Shown in pieces: positions 54,846 through 62,577 of a DNA stretch of 62,577 nucleotides (positions are counted from its first letter, which is position 1; the number at the start of each line of letters is the position of its first letter). The notes beneath the pieces were generated by a model that ran no database searches, had not been told where the DNA came from, and saw only the letters and a list, made by a program, of their open reading frames with translations. The translations under genes were made by a program, and so were the position numbers. Source of the stretch: Firmicutes bacterium CAG:882 (GTDB taxonomy: Bacteria; Bacillota; Clostridia; Lachnospirales; Lachnospiraceae); assembly GCA_000435595.1 (NCBI GenBank), contig FR895390.1, positions 5,316-67,892 of the forward strand, given 5' to 3'.

Positions 54846-55043
54846 TTGAGGTCAAAAGGTATTTTGACCTCAATGATATCGAATTGCTCCGCACTGCGTG
54901 CTCCCACAATTCTCAAAAACATTCGTAATTCGCACATTTTTCTATGAAAAATGGCTTCTTACTCATATTTTTGGCGGGTCACAATGTCAAAAATCCTCAC
55001 GCAAGCAAGCTTGCATCGGACTTATGACCTTTTGACCATGATA
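54846..55043. repeat. Palindromic repeat with GGTCAAAAGG ends
   Basis: A perfect hairpin TTGAGGTCAAAA-GGTA-TTTTGACCTCAA (54846-54873) is followed by filler with small hairpins (CTCCGCACTGCGTGCTCC, GCAAGCAAGCTTGC) and ends in ACCTTTTGACC (55027-55037), which can pair with GGTCAAAAGGT (54850-54860). The 54825-55100 gap contains nothing else. The first hairpin may end the upstream HD-GYP transcript. Similar ends occur at 28914-28935. Confidence 0.65.
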
Positions 55044-55100
55044 TCTTTATATAATACTATATATTTTTTAACACATACAGCCAATAATCTGTATACCCAC

Positions 55101-56360
55101 TTATATCGTGGCTGCGAAGCATTCTTTTATCTTCTTTGTTATTTCGGCGTCAATCCAGCCCTTCACCGCCATATCCTCCAATATGGTACAAGCCTTTTCA
55201 TGCGTCATTCCGCTCTTGTAAGGTCTCGACTCCGTGAGTGCCTGATATATGTCAACACACGCCATTATACGCTCCGGCTCATTAAGCTCTGCCCCTGTCC
55301 TGCCAAATGGATAGCCTGTTCCGTCAAGCTTCTCATGATGAAATGCCGCCCAGTCGCGCACCTCCTCAAAATCTTCCACGTCGGACAGTATCATATATGT
55401 GTATCCCGCATGATTCTTCATTCTTGAGAACTCCTCATCACTAAGGCGCCCCGGCTTCTCCAAAATCTCATTGCCAATCGCCATTTTTCCGATGTCATGC
55501 AGTGCTCCCGCCATATAAATCTTCTCGATATCTGCTTCCGAATACCCCATATACTCAGCAAGCTCCGCCGCCTTCTGTGCCACGCCGAGCGAATGCTTTC
55601 CGGTAAATTCCGACTTGTAATCAACAATCTGCGCAAAGAAATCCGCTATATTCTTACATGTGTTAAAATCACATGAACGCTTATGTCTCGGTATCGTTTT
55701 CCATAACTCCTCCTCAAACGCATCCTGTGACATACTCACAAAATTTTCTTCCGAAAATACGTCAAGAAAAGCATCAACGCACTCACTGTCAAAAAGAATA
55801 TCCCTGTTCTTTCTTATAAAGTTCTGTGCTTTAACCCAGTTCCCGTCGCTGAAATCACACGAATTTCCTATTACATCCACCATATCGCAAATGTGGATAA
55901 TCCTTGCAAAAAGCGGAATCTCATCCCATCTCTTTCCAAAAGGTCCCGTTCCGTCGGCATTCTCATGGTGGTACAAAATAACTCCCGACATATCCGTGTC
56001 AAACGGAAGCTTCTTTATATTCTGTTCACCGTATATACAGTGAACACCAAGCTTCTTAGGTGTAATCTCCGATACAAGCTCAGACATCGCATTCCTGTCA
56101 TATTCTCCCTCCGCATTTACTGCATCAGGTTTCTTCTGCACCTCCTCTGAAATATACTGGGTGAGTGCATTGTCATGAAGCAGCGCACATATAGCCAAAT
56201 CCTGCAATGCTCTTCCCTTTATTCCCAATCTTTCCGCCATACACACGCTTATGTATGCGACACGCTTGCCATGTCGATTCGTCACATGCACAAGCTCCGC
56301 CTCTATGCAGTCAAGTGCATACGAACATGCACTGACAAGACCAACTATATCAAGTTCCAT
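55101..56360 (-). CDS. HD-GYP domain protein with two HD domains
   Basis: A 419-residue protein. The C-terminal HD-GYP domain is canonical: HDIGKMAI (HD at 288-289), HAGYTYMIL, and FHHEKLDGTGYPFG. HD-GYP enzymes degrade cyclic di-GMP or related dinucleotides. The N-terminal half contains a second HD-like domain (H62-D63; HHENADGTGPFG at 131-142) in which the GYP motif is altered to G-P-F, probably a regulatory or diverged copy. No receiver or membrane segment is present, so it is cytosolic. Confidence 0.88.
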   Translation of the reverse strand: MELDIVGLVSACSYALDCIEAELVHVTNRHGKRVAYISVCMAERLGIKGRALQDLAICALLHDNALTQYISEEVQKKPDAVNAEGEYDRNAMSELVSEITPKKLGVHCIYGEQNIKKLPFDTDMSGVILYHHENADGTGPFGKRWDEIPLFARIIHICDMVDVIGNSCDFSDGNWVKAQNFIRKNRDILFDSECVDAFLDVFSEENFVSMSQDAFEEELWKTIPRHKRSCDFNTCKNIADFFAQIVDYKSEFTGKHSLGVAQKAAELAEYMGYSEADIEKIYMAGALHDIGKMAIGNEILEKPGRLSDEEFSRMKNHAGYTYMILSDVEDFEEVRDWAAFHHEKLDGTGYPFGRTGAELNEPERIMACVDIYQALTESRPYKSGMTHEKACTILEDMAVKGWIDAEITKKIKECFAATI

Positions 56361-56387
56361 GTAAACACGCCCCTTTACTATATTCTC

Positions 56388-56588
56388 TCAATGCGAGGTG
56401 AGCCGTCCGAGATATGAATAATTCCACCGCATAAACTCCCTCGCATAAGAGTATATCTCTAAAATTCTCGGCAAATCATTTTTATACCCCTGCATACTGC
56501 AAGCATTGCTTGCAGTACTGCTACCAATAAGAGGTTTGAAAATTTTATCTTCAAGCTTCTCTGCCTTTACAATTCTCACATTATTCAT
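56388..56588 (-). pseudogene. GNAT acetyltransferase remnant
   Basis: The frame begins MNNVRIVKAE and, after an extra stretch of about 25 residues, resumes DLPRILEIYSYAREFM, the typical start of a GNAT acetyltransferase, then stops after RWNYSYLGRLTSH. The extra part includes an inserted hairpin, CTGCAAGCAATGCTTGCAG. Acetyl-CoA-binding motifs are missing. I infer an N-terminal fragment disrupted by an insertion and a 3' deletion. Confidence 0.6.
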
Positions 56589-56633
56589 ATCTGCTTACCC
56601 CATATACCAGCTATACTTAATATTAAAAGCCAA

Positions 56634-57416
56634 TTACAGCCTTCTCACCATCGCCTTCACTTCTTTGTCAGGTGTGAGCGATTCACATATCTTGTTTACT
56701 GCCTTCCTGTATGATACGTTATCAAGCCTCAAATGCTCCTTGTCTGCGAGAAATTCCCATATTCTTGCCGGAAATGTCACAAAGCACTCCGCAAGCAGCC
56801 ATCCTGCTGCCATCTGCGTGTAATATCCGTTGCCCGAAAAGTCCATGTTCACAAGAGATAATATCTCCTCGAGATATTTTCCTGTGGCTTTCTCACCATT
56901 CACATATATATCCTCACGAGTAACCTTTTTCATTCTCGGCTTCTTATTCCCAGACTCATCAATCTTGAGATAATGGTCAAGCAGCATGATAAGTCCCACT
57001 CTCGCCCTGTACTCATCATACGACATCGTACATTCCCTTATATACGGCAAAAACTCGTCCCTAAACCTATCCATAACCTTAAATTCCACGCAGAAGCAAT
57101 CGTTCACAGCCCAGTTGTTCACAAGCGGCACGAACTGTTCAAAGTCTGTCAGCGCTCTGTCAAAGTTCTTTTCCCTTGCTGTGCCGTAACCGATAATATA
57201 TCCTCTCAAAAGAGTTTCCTCATGGTAAATATCAGGCTCGGCTAACAGTTTTCTGAAATCCTCATTATCCCTTACCAACTGCTTGGCATATTTTTTTAGT
57301 ATCGGCTGTCTTACACCAATCAGATTATCACAGCCCGGTATCAGCGCCGATGTAAATGCGGCATAATTTCCTTTATCCGATAGATTAACCAATTCATTTC
57401 TTATGTACTCAAGCAT
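56634..57416 (-). CDS. AlkD-like DNA alkylation repair protein
   Basis: A 260-residue HEAT-repeat protein of the AlkC/AlkD type, which removes bulky or alkylated bases. Family patterns: GVRQPILKKYAKQLVRDN, EETLLRGYIIGYG, VNNWAVNDCFC and YYTQMAAGWLLAECFVTFP. WAVNDCFC holds the Asp expected to act in catalysis. No adjacent repair genes; upstream lie the small-RNA candidate and a pseudogene. Confidence 0.9.
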   Translation of the reverse strand: MLEYIRNELVNLSDKGNYAAFTSALIPGCDNLIGVRQPILKKYAKQLVRDNEDFRKLLAEPDIYHEETLLRGYIIGYGTAREKNFDRALTDFEQFVPLVNNWAVNDCFCVEFKVMDRFRDEFLPYIRECTMSYDEYRARVGLIMLLDHYLKIDESGNKKPRMKKVTREDIYVNGEKATGKYLEEILSLVNMDFSGNGYYTQMAAGWLLAECFVTFPARIWEFLADKEHLRLDNVSYRKAVNKICESLTPDKEVKAMVRRL

Positions 57417-57641
57417 ATGTCATCAGCCCCATCTTATTTTAGTCTATCATAAAGCACTGTTTCTGTTCCTGCTTTCAAGTCAATTTTTTTCTTATACAAA
57501 AGAGTCCATGATGCCTGTTTCTTTGCGTAATCTGTCTTTTCTTCCGGAAAAAAAGAACGGCAAAAATAATTATCTCCTTCATCATTAGATAAAAACAAAT
57601 TAAAACATTTCTCATCACTGCTCTCTACTACTTTTATAATC

Positions 57642-57810
57642 AAAAAGGCTCTGCGTAAACAGAGCCTTTCGAACATTTTCTTTCGAGAATTAACCTCTAG
57701 CCAGATTGTGGTAAATGTTAAACCCTTATAAAGCTCATAAGGCACTGCACTCTGGCACAACACCTTACTTCACCGCTTGGCAGACACTCATGTTGCCTGT
57801 CTTTAACATT
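57642..57810 (-). ncRNA. Candidate structured small RNA (own promoter and terminator)
   Basis: Transcribed leftward from a promoter with -35 TTGACA (57834-57839) and -10 TAATAT (57811-57816), spacer 17 bp, to an intrinsic terminator AGGCTCTG-loop-CAGAGCCT with TTTTT (57642-57668). The transcript of about 165 bases can form CCTTAT-N7-ATAAGG, GCCAGA with TCTGGC enclosing it, and its 5' end AATGTTAAA can pair with an internal TTTAACATT, suggesting alternative folds. Family not recognised; an abundant RNA such as 6S or raiA-type is possible but unproven. Confidence 0.65.
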
Positions 57811-57909
57811 ATATTACCCGCCTTCAAAAAATATGTCAATCCAATATTTTGATTTAATAAAAAATTTAATAAGGATTTAATATTTTCAAGCATTGTGGAC
57901 ATTTTTCCG

Positions 57910-58105
57910 CTATATATCCCCCTTAAGCCTCATAACCGACCTCTCAGCCTGAAAGCCTTCCGGGTAGTACTTCTTGAGCTTTTCAATATTAGCTTCAAAA
58001 ATCTCCTCAAGCGGAATGTTAAGGGCTGTTAATGAGGACATCCTTTCGGTCAAGTTCAGGGTTCAACGTCCTCATGGCAAAACTCTGGTATTCATTTATT
58101 GTCAT
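57910..58105 (-). pseudogene. MazG-like nucleotide pyrophosphohydrolase, internally deleted
   Basis: A gene start MTINEYQSFAMRTLNPELDRKDVLINS with AGGAG upstream runs into a stop (TAA near 58020). The adjacent frame continues ALNIPLEEIFEANIEKLKKYYPEGF and QAERSVMRLKGDI before TAG at 57910-57912. These are the N- and C-terminal ends of a phage-type MazG-like protein; the central part with the metal-binding ExxED helix is missing, with a frameshift at the junction (58018-58031). Too short for ordinary ORF calls. Confidence 0.8.
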
Positions 58106-58130
58106 AATTCTCTCCTAATTTTTTACTTTG

Positions 58131-58829
58131 TCAGCACCTTGCGGCAGTATTGTATGATTTCTGAAATTTCAACAGCTTTTTTATCTGAGTAAAATTCATT
58201 CCATAATACTTTTCAAGCAAGCGCTGTACCTGTCTTTCACATACTCCTATCTTTTCTGCGAGCAGTGACAATGTCACATCATCACCTTTAGTCATAAGCT
58301 CCACTTCAATCCGTAAAAACCTCGCATCATTTAAATCTGCCATGTCTTCTTTTTTTGGCAATTTATATTCTTTTATACAGCCTCTTGTATATTCTGTCAA
58401 AATATATTGCAGATTACACTCTACCATGCTTTCATAACCAATATTTTTCTGCTCCAGTTCCTTTGCTATATTCAGAAAATACCTTTTGAATTTTTTCTGC
58501 TGTCCAATATAAAAACGATGCTCAAAAAATATATTTCCCAATATGTCATTTGTCTTTTTACCGGAACACTGAAGATAGCAATGTACCTCTGTCAGAGGGT
58601 CTTCCTTATGGGTTTTCTGCTCATGATATACATTCGGTCCTGTAATAAAGAACATTCCTTCACGCAAATTATAACTCTTTTCTGCTGTCAGCAGTTCACC
58701 TTTTCCTCCGACAATATAGTGAATCTCATAACTGTTTTTTGAGTGAACGTGTCCGGCAATATCTTCTGTCAGCACGCCCAGACCTCCCTGTATCCATTTA
58801 AATTCATACCCACGCCAATTAATCTTCAT
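58131..58829 (-). CDS. AraC-family regulator
   Basis: A 232-residue AraC protein: cupin-like sensor at the N-terminus (HVHSKNSYEIHYIVGGKGELL, FFITGPNVYHEQ) and a C-terminal helix-turn-helix (TLSLLAEKIGVCERQVQRLLEKYYGMNFTQIKKLLKFQKS). The second helix-turn-helix appears short, ending soon after. It is divergent from the fucosidase gene and probably controls it in response to a sugar. Confidence 0.88.
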   Translation of the reverse strand: MKINWRGYEFKWIQGGLGVLTEDIAGHVHSKNSYEIHYIVGGKGELLTAEKSYNLREGMFFITGPNVYHEQKTHKEDPLTEVHCYLQCSGKKTNDILGNIFFEHRFYIGQQKKFKRYFLNIAKELEQKNIGYESMVECNLQYILTEYTRGCIKEYKLPKKEDMADLNDARFLRIEVELMTKGDDVTLSLLAEKIGVCERQVQRLLEKYYGMNFTQIKKLLKFQKSYNTAARC

Positions 58830-58889
58830 CTTTTCATTCCCTAATTACAAAATCAATGAATTTTCAAACGTCAATCCAACCTGTCAGAT

Positions 58890-58916
58890 ACGACATTTTT
58901 CTTAAATATATGTCGT
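58890..58916. promoter_or_regulatory. Inverted repeat in the araC-fucosidase divergent region
   Basis: ACGACAT (58890-58896) and ATGTCGT (58910-58916) are perfect inverted arms 13 bp apart, centrally placed between the two start codons. A candidate binding site for the AraC regulator. Confidence 0.55.
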
Positions 58917-58982
58917 GTTCATTTTTTATTAATTATGATATATTGACTTCAATAAATCAAGATATTTTATAGGAGGAACGCT

Positions 58983-60464
58983 ATGAATCACAAGGAATAT
59001 CTCAAACTGATTGATGACACAATTGCCAACGGCAGTTATAAGGACAACTGGACATCACTATCCAACCACAAAACTCCTGAATGGTACTATAAGGCTAAGT
59101 TCGGAATATTTATACACTGGGGAATTTACAGTGTGCCTGCCTATGGCTCCGAATGGTACTCAAGAGCTATGTATGACCCAAATCATTCCGAATATGAGTA
59201 CCATAGAAAAAATTTTGGTAGTCAAAAAGACTTCGGATATAAAGATTTTATTCCTATGTTCAAAGGAGAAAAATTCGATGCTGAAGAATGGGTGAATCTC
59301 TTTAAAGAATCAGGTGCAAAATATGTAATGCCTGTGTGTGAACATCATGACGGATTTGCAATGTACAACACACAGTTCAATCGATGGAATGCGGTTAAAA
59401 TGGGGCCTTGCAGGGATATAGCCGAGGAGCTTAAAAAAGCCTGTGAGAACAACGGACTCACTTTTTGTGCATCAACTCACAGAGCAGAGCATTATTTCTT
59501 TATGAACATGGGAAGAGCATTTGACAGTGATGTGACCGATGAAAAATACAGAGATTTTTATGGTCCCGCCTTTTTATGTCCTGAACTCTACGGAGATGAG
59601 CTTCACCGCACAACCGCCGACACTTTTTCTCCTATAGTGCCTACCACAGAATGGCTTGAAGACTGGCTTGTCAGAACGTGTGAATTGCTTGATAAATACC
59701 AGCCTGCAATCCTCTATTTTGACTGGTGGATTCACAATGCAGCATTTAAGCCTTATCTAAAAAAGCTATGTGCTTATTACTATAACCGCGCCAGCGAATG
59801 GGGCAAAGAAGTTACCATAAACTATAAACATGAAGCTTTTCCTCCTACTGTAGCGACATTTGATGTAGAAAGAGGTGCCCTGACTGACATTTCTCCAATT
59901 CCATGGCAGACAGATACAGCTATCGGCAAATGTTCATGGGGATACATAAAGAATAATGAATTTAAGACATCAAGACAGATTATCTGTGACCTGATTGATA
60001 TTGTGAGCAAAAACGGAATGCTGCTGTTAAATATCGGTCCTAAGCCTGACGGCACTGTTACACCTGAGGAAACAAATGTATTGAAAGAAATCGGTGAATG
60101 GATGAGTGTAAATGGTGAGGGAATATATAGCACTGTTCCTTGGACAAAATTCGGTGAGGGAAATGTAAATAATTCTGCCGGATTTTTCCAGGACAATGAT
60201 GAAAAACAATTTACCGCCTCCGATTACAGGTTCACCTACAATAATGGATTTTTATATGCATTCTGCATGCGCCCTGACTCCGATTCATTCGTCATAAAAT
60301 CTTTGAAAATACAGGGAATTCATGATTTTGTAATAGGGAATGTATCTGTTCTCGGAAACAGTAATATACGGAACATCCATAGAAATGAACAAGGTCTGTC
60401 AATCCTGCTTGACAAAAAACCTGCTTCCGATAAGCCAATATGCTTTAAAATTGAAATCATATAA
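58983..60464 (+). CDS. GH29 alpha-L-fucosidase (intracellular)
   Basis: Releases alpha-linked L-fucose. The 493-residue protein has the GH29 patterns FGIFIHWGIYSVPAYGSEWYSR (about 40-61), YVMPVCEHHDGFAMY, and nucleophile D247 in ILYFDWWI. There is no signal peptide, so it should act on imported fucosylated oligosaccharides. AGGAGG precedes the ATG. No fucose catabolic gene or transporter is next to it. A stretch of C-terminal beta-sandwich completes the enzyme. Confidence 0.92.
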   Translation: MNHKEYLKLIDDTIANGSYKDNWTSLSNHKTPEWYYKAKFGIFIHWGIYSVPAYGSEWYSRAMYDPNHSEYEYHRKNFGSQKDFGYKDFIPMFKGEKFDAEEWVNLFKESGAKYVMPVCEHHDGFAMYNTQFNRWNAVKMGPCRDIAEELKKACENNGLTFCASTHRAEHYFFMNMGRAFDSDVTDEKYRDFYGPAFLCPELYGDELHRTTADTFSPIVPTTEWLEDWLVRTCELLDKYQPAILYFDWWIHNAAFKPYLKKLCAYYYNRASEWGKEVTINYKHEAFPPTVATFDVERGALTDISPIPWQTDTAIGKCSWGYIKNNEFKTSRQIICDLIDIVSKNGMLLLNIGPKPDGTVTPEETNVLKEIGEWMSVNGEGIYSTVPWTKFGEGNVNNSAGFFQDNDEKQFTASDYRFTYNNGFLYAFCMRPDSDSFVIKSLKIQGIHDFVIGNVSVLGNSNIRNIHRNEQGLSILLDKKPASDKPICFKIEII

Positions 60465-60466
60465 CA

Positions 60467-60493
60467 GAACAGAGGGGCAATCCCCCTCTGTTC
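60467..60493. terminator. Hairpin between fucosidase and deoR-type gene
   Basis: GAACAGAGGGG (60467-60477) pairs with CCCCTCTGTTC (60483-60493). It sits between convergent stops and could end both transcripts, although the T-runs are weak. Confidence 0.65.
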
Positions 60494-60509
60494 CAAAATA
60501 AAGCCATCT

Positions 60510-61271
60510 CTAATTCTGTCCCACATTCACAACCTCTATGCTCTTAGGAAGCACCTCACTCACATTGTCCTCCGTGAGTATCACTCCGCTCTCGAAGCCT
60601 GCAAAAGTAACCGCATACACCTCGCCGAACTTAGAGGCAGTGGTGAGGAAATATCTGTGTGCCGGCTGTGTGTTCTTCACTGCAACCTGCTTTACCATAG
60701 CTTCCCTCGCATCAGGCGTTGTAAAGCCGCTCGTCCTGTCGACGCCGTTTACGCCGAAAAAGCCCTTGCTGAAATGGTATTTCTGAAGATTTAAGACCGC
60801 CTCGGCTCCGACAATGGCATCCGTTGAGCTCTTAGGCTCACCGCCAATCAGGATTACACAAAAGCCTTTGTCCGCAAGACGCTTCGCATGCGAAAGTGCA
60901 TTTGTCACATAGGTTGCCTTTTCCTCCCTGATATATTCAATCATCCATCCTGTTGTCGTTCCGGCATCAAGATATACGCAGTCATCCGGTTCAATGAGAG
61001 AAGCTGCATATTTCGCGATTGCCTGTTTTTCCACGGTCTGAAGCTCCTGCTTCTGAACCACGGATAGCTCCTTGTTCACAATCTGTGCCTGATGAAGTGC
61101 TATCGCACCACCGAACACCTTGGTAAGTCTACCATCCTTATCAAGTGCGATAATATCACGCCTGATTGTGGATTCAGAAGTGCCAAGCATCTCCTTGAGT
61201 TCAGCAACCGTTATGCTCCCCCTCTCATATACCAACCTTACAATCTCTTCCTGCCGTCTTTCTGTCAACAT
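60510..61271 (-). CDS. DeoR-family sugar-phosphate-responsive repressor
   Basis: A 253-residue DeoR protein. Helix-turn-helix at 1-55 (MLTERRQEEIVRLVYERGSITVAELKEMLGTSESTIRRDIIALDKDGRL), followed by the sugar-phosphate-sensing domain with YLDAGTTTGWMIEYI and FGVNGVDRTSGFTTPD. The start at 61271 has GGAGG eight bases upstream. It follows ptsI by 55 bases on the same strand, so it probably belongs to a PTS-linked operon. Target sugar unknown. Confidence 0.93.
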   Translation of the reverse strand: MLTERRQEEIVRLVYERGSITVAELKEMLGTSESTIRRDIIALDKDGRLTKVFGGAIALHQAQIVNKELSVVQKQELQTVEKQAIAKYAASLIEPDDCVYLDAGTTTGWMIEYIREEKATYVTNALSHAKRLADKGFCVILIGGEPKSSTDAIVGAEAVLNLQKYHFSKGFFGVNGVDRTSGFTTPDAREAMVKQVAVKNTQPAHRYFLTTASKFGEVYAVTFAGFESGVILTEDNVSEVLPKSIEVVNVGQN

Positions 61272-61326
61272 TTGTTTTTCCTCCAACTGCTGAGACAAAA
61301 AATACTATATTTCTTTTATAACATAA

Positions 61327-62577
61327 TTATTTTTTCAGTGATGTCTCTCTGATAATTTTTCTGATTGGCAATACCCTTCCCGGTGATACCGACAGCTCAT
61401 CGACACCCATTCTGATAAACTCCTCTGTGAGTGTGGTGTCAGCTCCGAGCTCGCCGCAGATTCCTGCCCATATTCCCGCCTTGTGTGCATTCTCCACGGT
61501 CATGCGTATCATTTTTAACACTGCCGGATGATGAGGGTCATAAAAATCATCAAGCTTAGGATTCTGCCTGTCTATGGCGAGTGTGTACTGCGTGAGGTCA
61601 TTGGTTCCGATACTGAAGAAATCAACCTCCTTTGCAAGCTCATCACTCACCATGACAGCCGCCGGAGTTTCTATCATGATACCCTCGAGCACATCAGCAT
61701 AAGCTATTCCCTGCTCCTTTAACTCTGCCTTGACCTCAGCCATAATCTTCTTGATTCTTCTCACTTCGTTTACGGAAGTAATCATTGGATACATTATGGC
61801 GATATTTCCGTATACTCCGGCACGAAGGATTGCACGAAGCTGTGTCTTGAATATCTCAGGCTGCGAAAGACAGATTCTTATCGCCCTGTAGCCGAGTGCC
61901 GGATTCTCCTCCGTATCTAAGTTAAAATAATCGACTTTCTTATCCGCACCAATGTCGAGAGTTCTTATAATTACCCTCTTTCCTGCCATTGTTTCCGCAA
62001 CAGATTTATAAATCTGGAACTGCTCATTCTCGGACGGAAAATCATCTCTTCCAAAATATATGAATTCACTTCTGAAAAGCCCTATTCCACTCGCGTCGTT
62101 CTTTAAAACCATCGCAAGGTCACTTGTGCTGCCTATGTTAGCATACAACATAATATGCTGTCCGTCCAGTGTAACATCCTCTTTTCCCTTGAGCGTGAGC
62201 AGGAGTTCTTTCTTCTCGTCCTCCTCCTTTTTGCGCTTTAAAAGTCTGTCAGATGTCTCCTCATCCGGCTCAATATATATCACTCCGTCAAAGCCATCCA
62301 CAATAGCTTCTTTTCCGTTCAAATCCTCTGTGAGCGTAAATCCAGTGTCGACAAGAGCAGGTATACTCATGGTTCTTGCAAGTATAGCTGTGTGTGAATT
62401 TACCGAGCCGTGAACCGTCACAAATGAGAGAATCTTGTCCTTGTCCATCTGCACTGTCTCAGATGGAGCCAGATCCTCGGCAAGCACAATCACCGGCTCC
62501 TCAGCACTTACCCCGCCTTCCTTGCTTCCCTTAAGGATTGATATAAGTCTCTCCGATATATCCTTCACATCGGCTGC
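61327..62577 (-). CDS. ptsI: PTS enzyme I (5' end outside window)
   Basis: Phosphoenolpyruvate-protein phosphotransferase, which starts the phosphate relay of the sugar PTS. About 416 C-terminal residues are seen; the N-terminal HPr-binding part is cut by the window edge. The active-site histidine is in HGSVNSHTAILARTMSIPALV. The PEP-binding barrel has GIGLFRSEFIYFGRDD, IIRTLDIGADK, PALGYRAIR, EGIMIETPAAV, FFSIGTNDLTQY and the cysteine in GICGELGA. ptsH should lie just beyond the window edge. Confidence 0.96.
   Translation of the reverse strand, partial: AADVKDISERLISILKGSKEGGVSAEEPVIVLAEDLAPSETVQMDKDKILSFVTVHGSVNSHTAILARTMSIPALVDTGFTLTEDLNGKEAIVDGFDGVIYIEPDEETSDRLLKRKKEEDEKKELLLTLKGKEDVTLDGQHIMLYANIGSTSDLAMVLKNDASGIGLFRSEFIYFGRDDFPSENEQFQIYKSVAETMAGKRVIIRTLDIGADKKVDYFNLDTEENPALGYRAIRICLSQPEIFKTQLRAILRAGVYGNIAIMYPMITSVNEVRRIKKIMAEVKAELKEQGIAYADVLEGIMIETPAAVMVSDELAKEVDFFSIGTNDLTQYTLAIDRQNPKLDDFYDPHHPAVLKMIRMTVENAHKAGIWAGICGELGADTTLTEEFIRMGVDELSVSPGRVLPIRKIIRETSLKK

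Noticed and set aside
57434..57763. A 109-codon frame on the minus strand between alkD and the MazG pseudogene
   Set aside because: It has only a GTG start without a good site, it reads straight through a strong terminator hairpin at 57642-57668, and it overlaps the small-RNA candidate. Its last 65 codons look protein-like, so a gene remnant cannot be excluded.

Overview
The window looks like a chromosomal segment of a Gram-positive Clostridia, most probably a Lachnospiraceae gut anaerobe. The basis is protein style and gene content: a BlaI/M56 sensor operon, a YgbA-type cysteine protein, a CydDC-like ABC pair, several MATE exporters, an intracellular GH29 fucosidase, strong AGGAGG ribosome-binding sites and sigma-A promoters with 17-bp spacers. 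No rRNA or tRNA gene was found. Most genes lie on the minus strand; the main plus-strand block is argG to argH.

Layout. 1-2.6 kb: end of rpsT, a palindromic repeat, holA, metF. 2.9-9.2 kb: a BlaI repressor and two paralogous M56 membrane proteases with very large extracellular domains, under a promoter carrying two BlaI-type dyads. 9.2-15.9 kb: a competence operon read comEA, response regulator, histidine kinase, GerMN lipoprotein, comEC, DUF3006; between comEC and DUF3006 sits a regular array of six TGGGTAT/ATACCCA motifs. 16-28.5 kb: arginine biosynthesis. argC-argJ-argB-argD, followed by a solute-binding lipoprotein, run leftward; argG runs rightward from a mirror-image divergent promoter. 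A complete three-component glycosylation set (DPM1/GtrB-like transferase, GtrA flippase, YfhO transferase) lies between argG and argH. 28.5-33 kb: a YgbA-like protein, a second copy of the palindromic repeat, a CydDC-like ABC pair, and a MITE-like element with terminal inverted repeats and an 11-bp target duplication.

33.1-44.1 kb: a complete type III-A CRISPR-Cas operon on the minus strand, cas6-cas10-csm2-csm3-csm4-csm5-cas1-cas2-csm6, followed by an AlbA_2/Schlafen-type ATPase-like regulator. It looks more AT-rich than its neighbours. No array is present; one solitary repeat-like sequence lies in the csm5-cas1 gap. 44.2-53.6 kb: cysK with a highly structured leader, two MATE exporters, thiN, dtd, a ROK glucokinase, LysR with a divergent YczE-like protein, and a third MATE. 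53.7-62.6 kb: HAD hydrolase, SseB-like protein, HD-GYP protein, a GNAT remnant, AlkD-like protein, a candidate small RNA, an internally deleted MazG-like pseudogene, AraC regulator with a divergent fucosidase, DeoR regulator and the 3' part of ptsI.

Most unusual signals: the cruciform-like cysK leader; the two palindromic elements whose arms differ but remain self-complementary around conserved internal loops; the 30-bp-period motif array; the orphan CRISPR repeat inside the cas operon; the small-RNA candidate; and the glycosylation trio inside the arginine operon. Calls rest on reading the sequence; no database search was possible.
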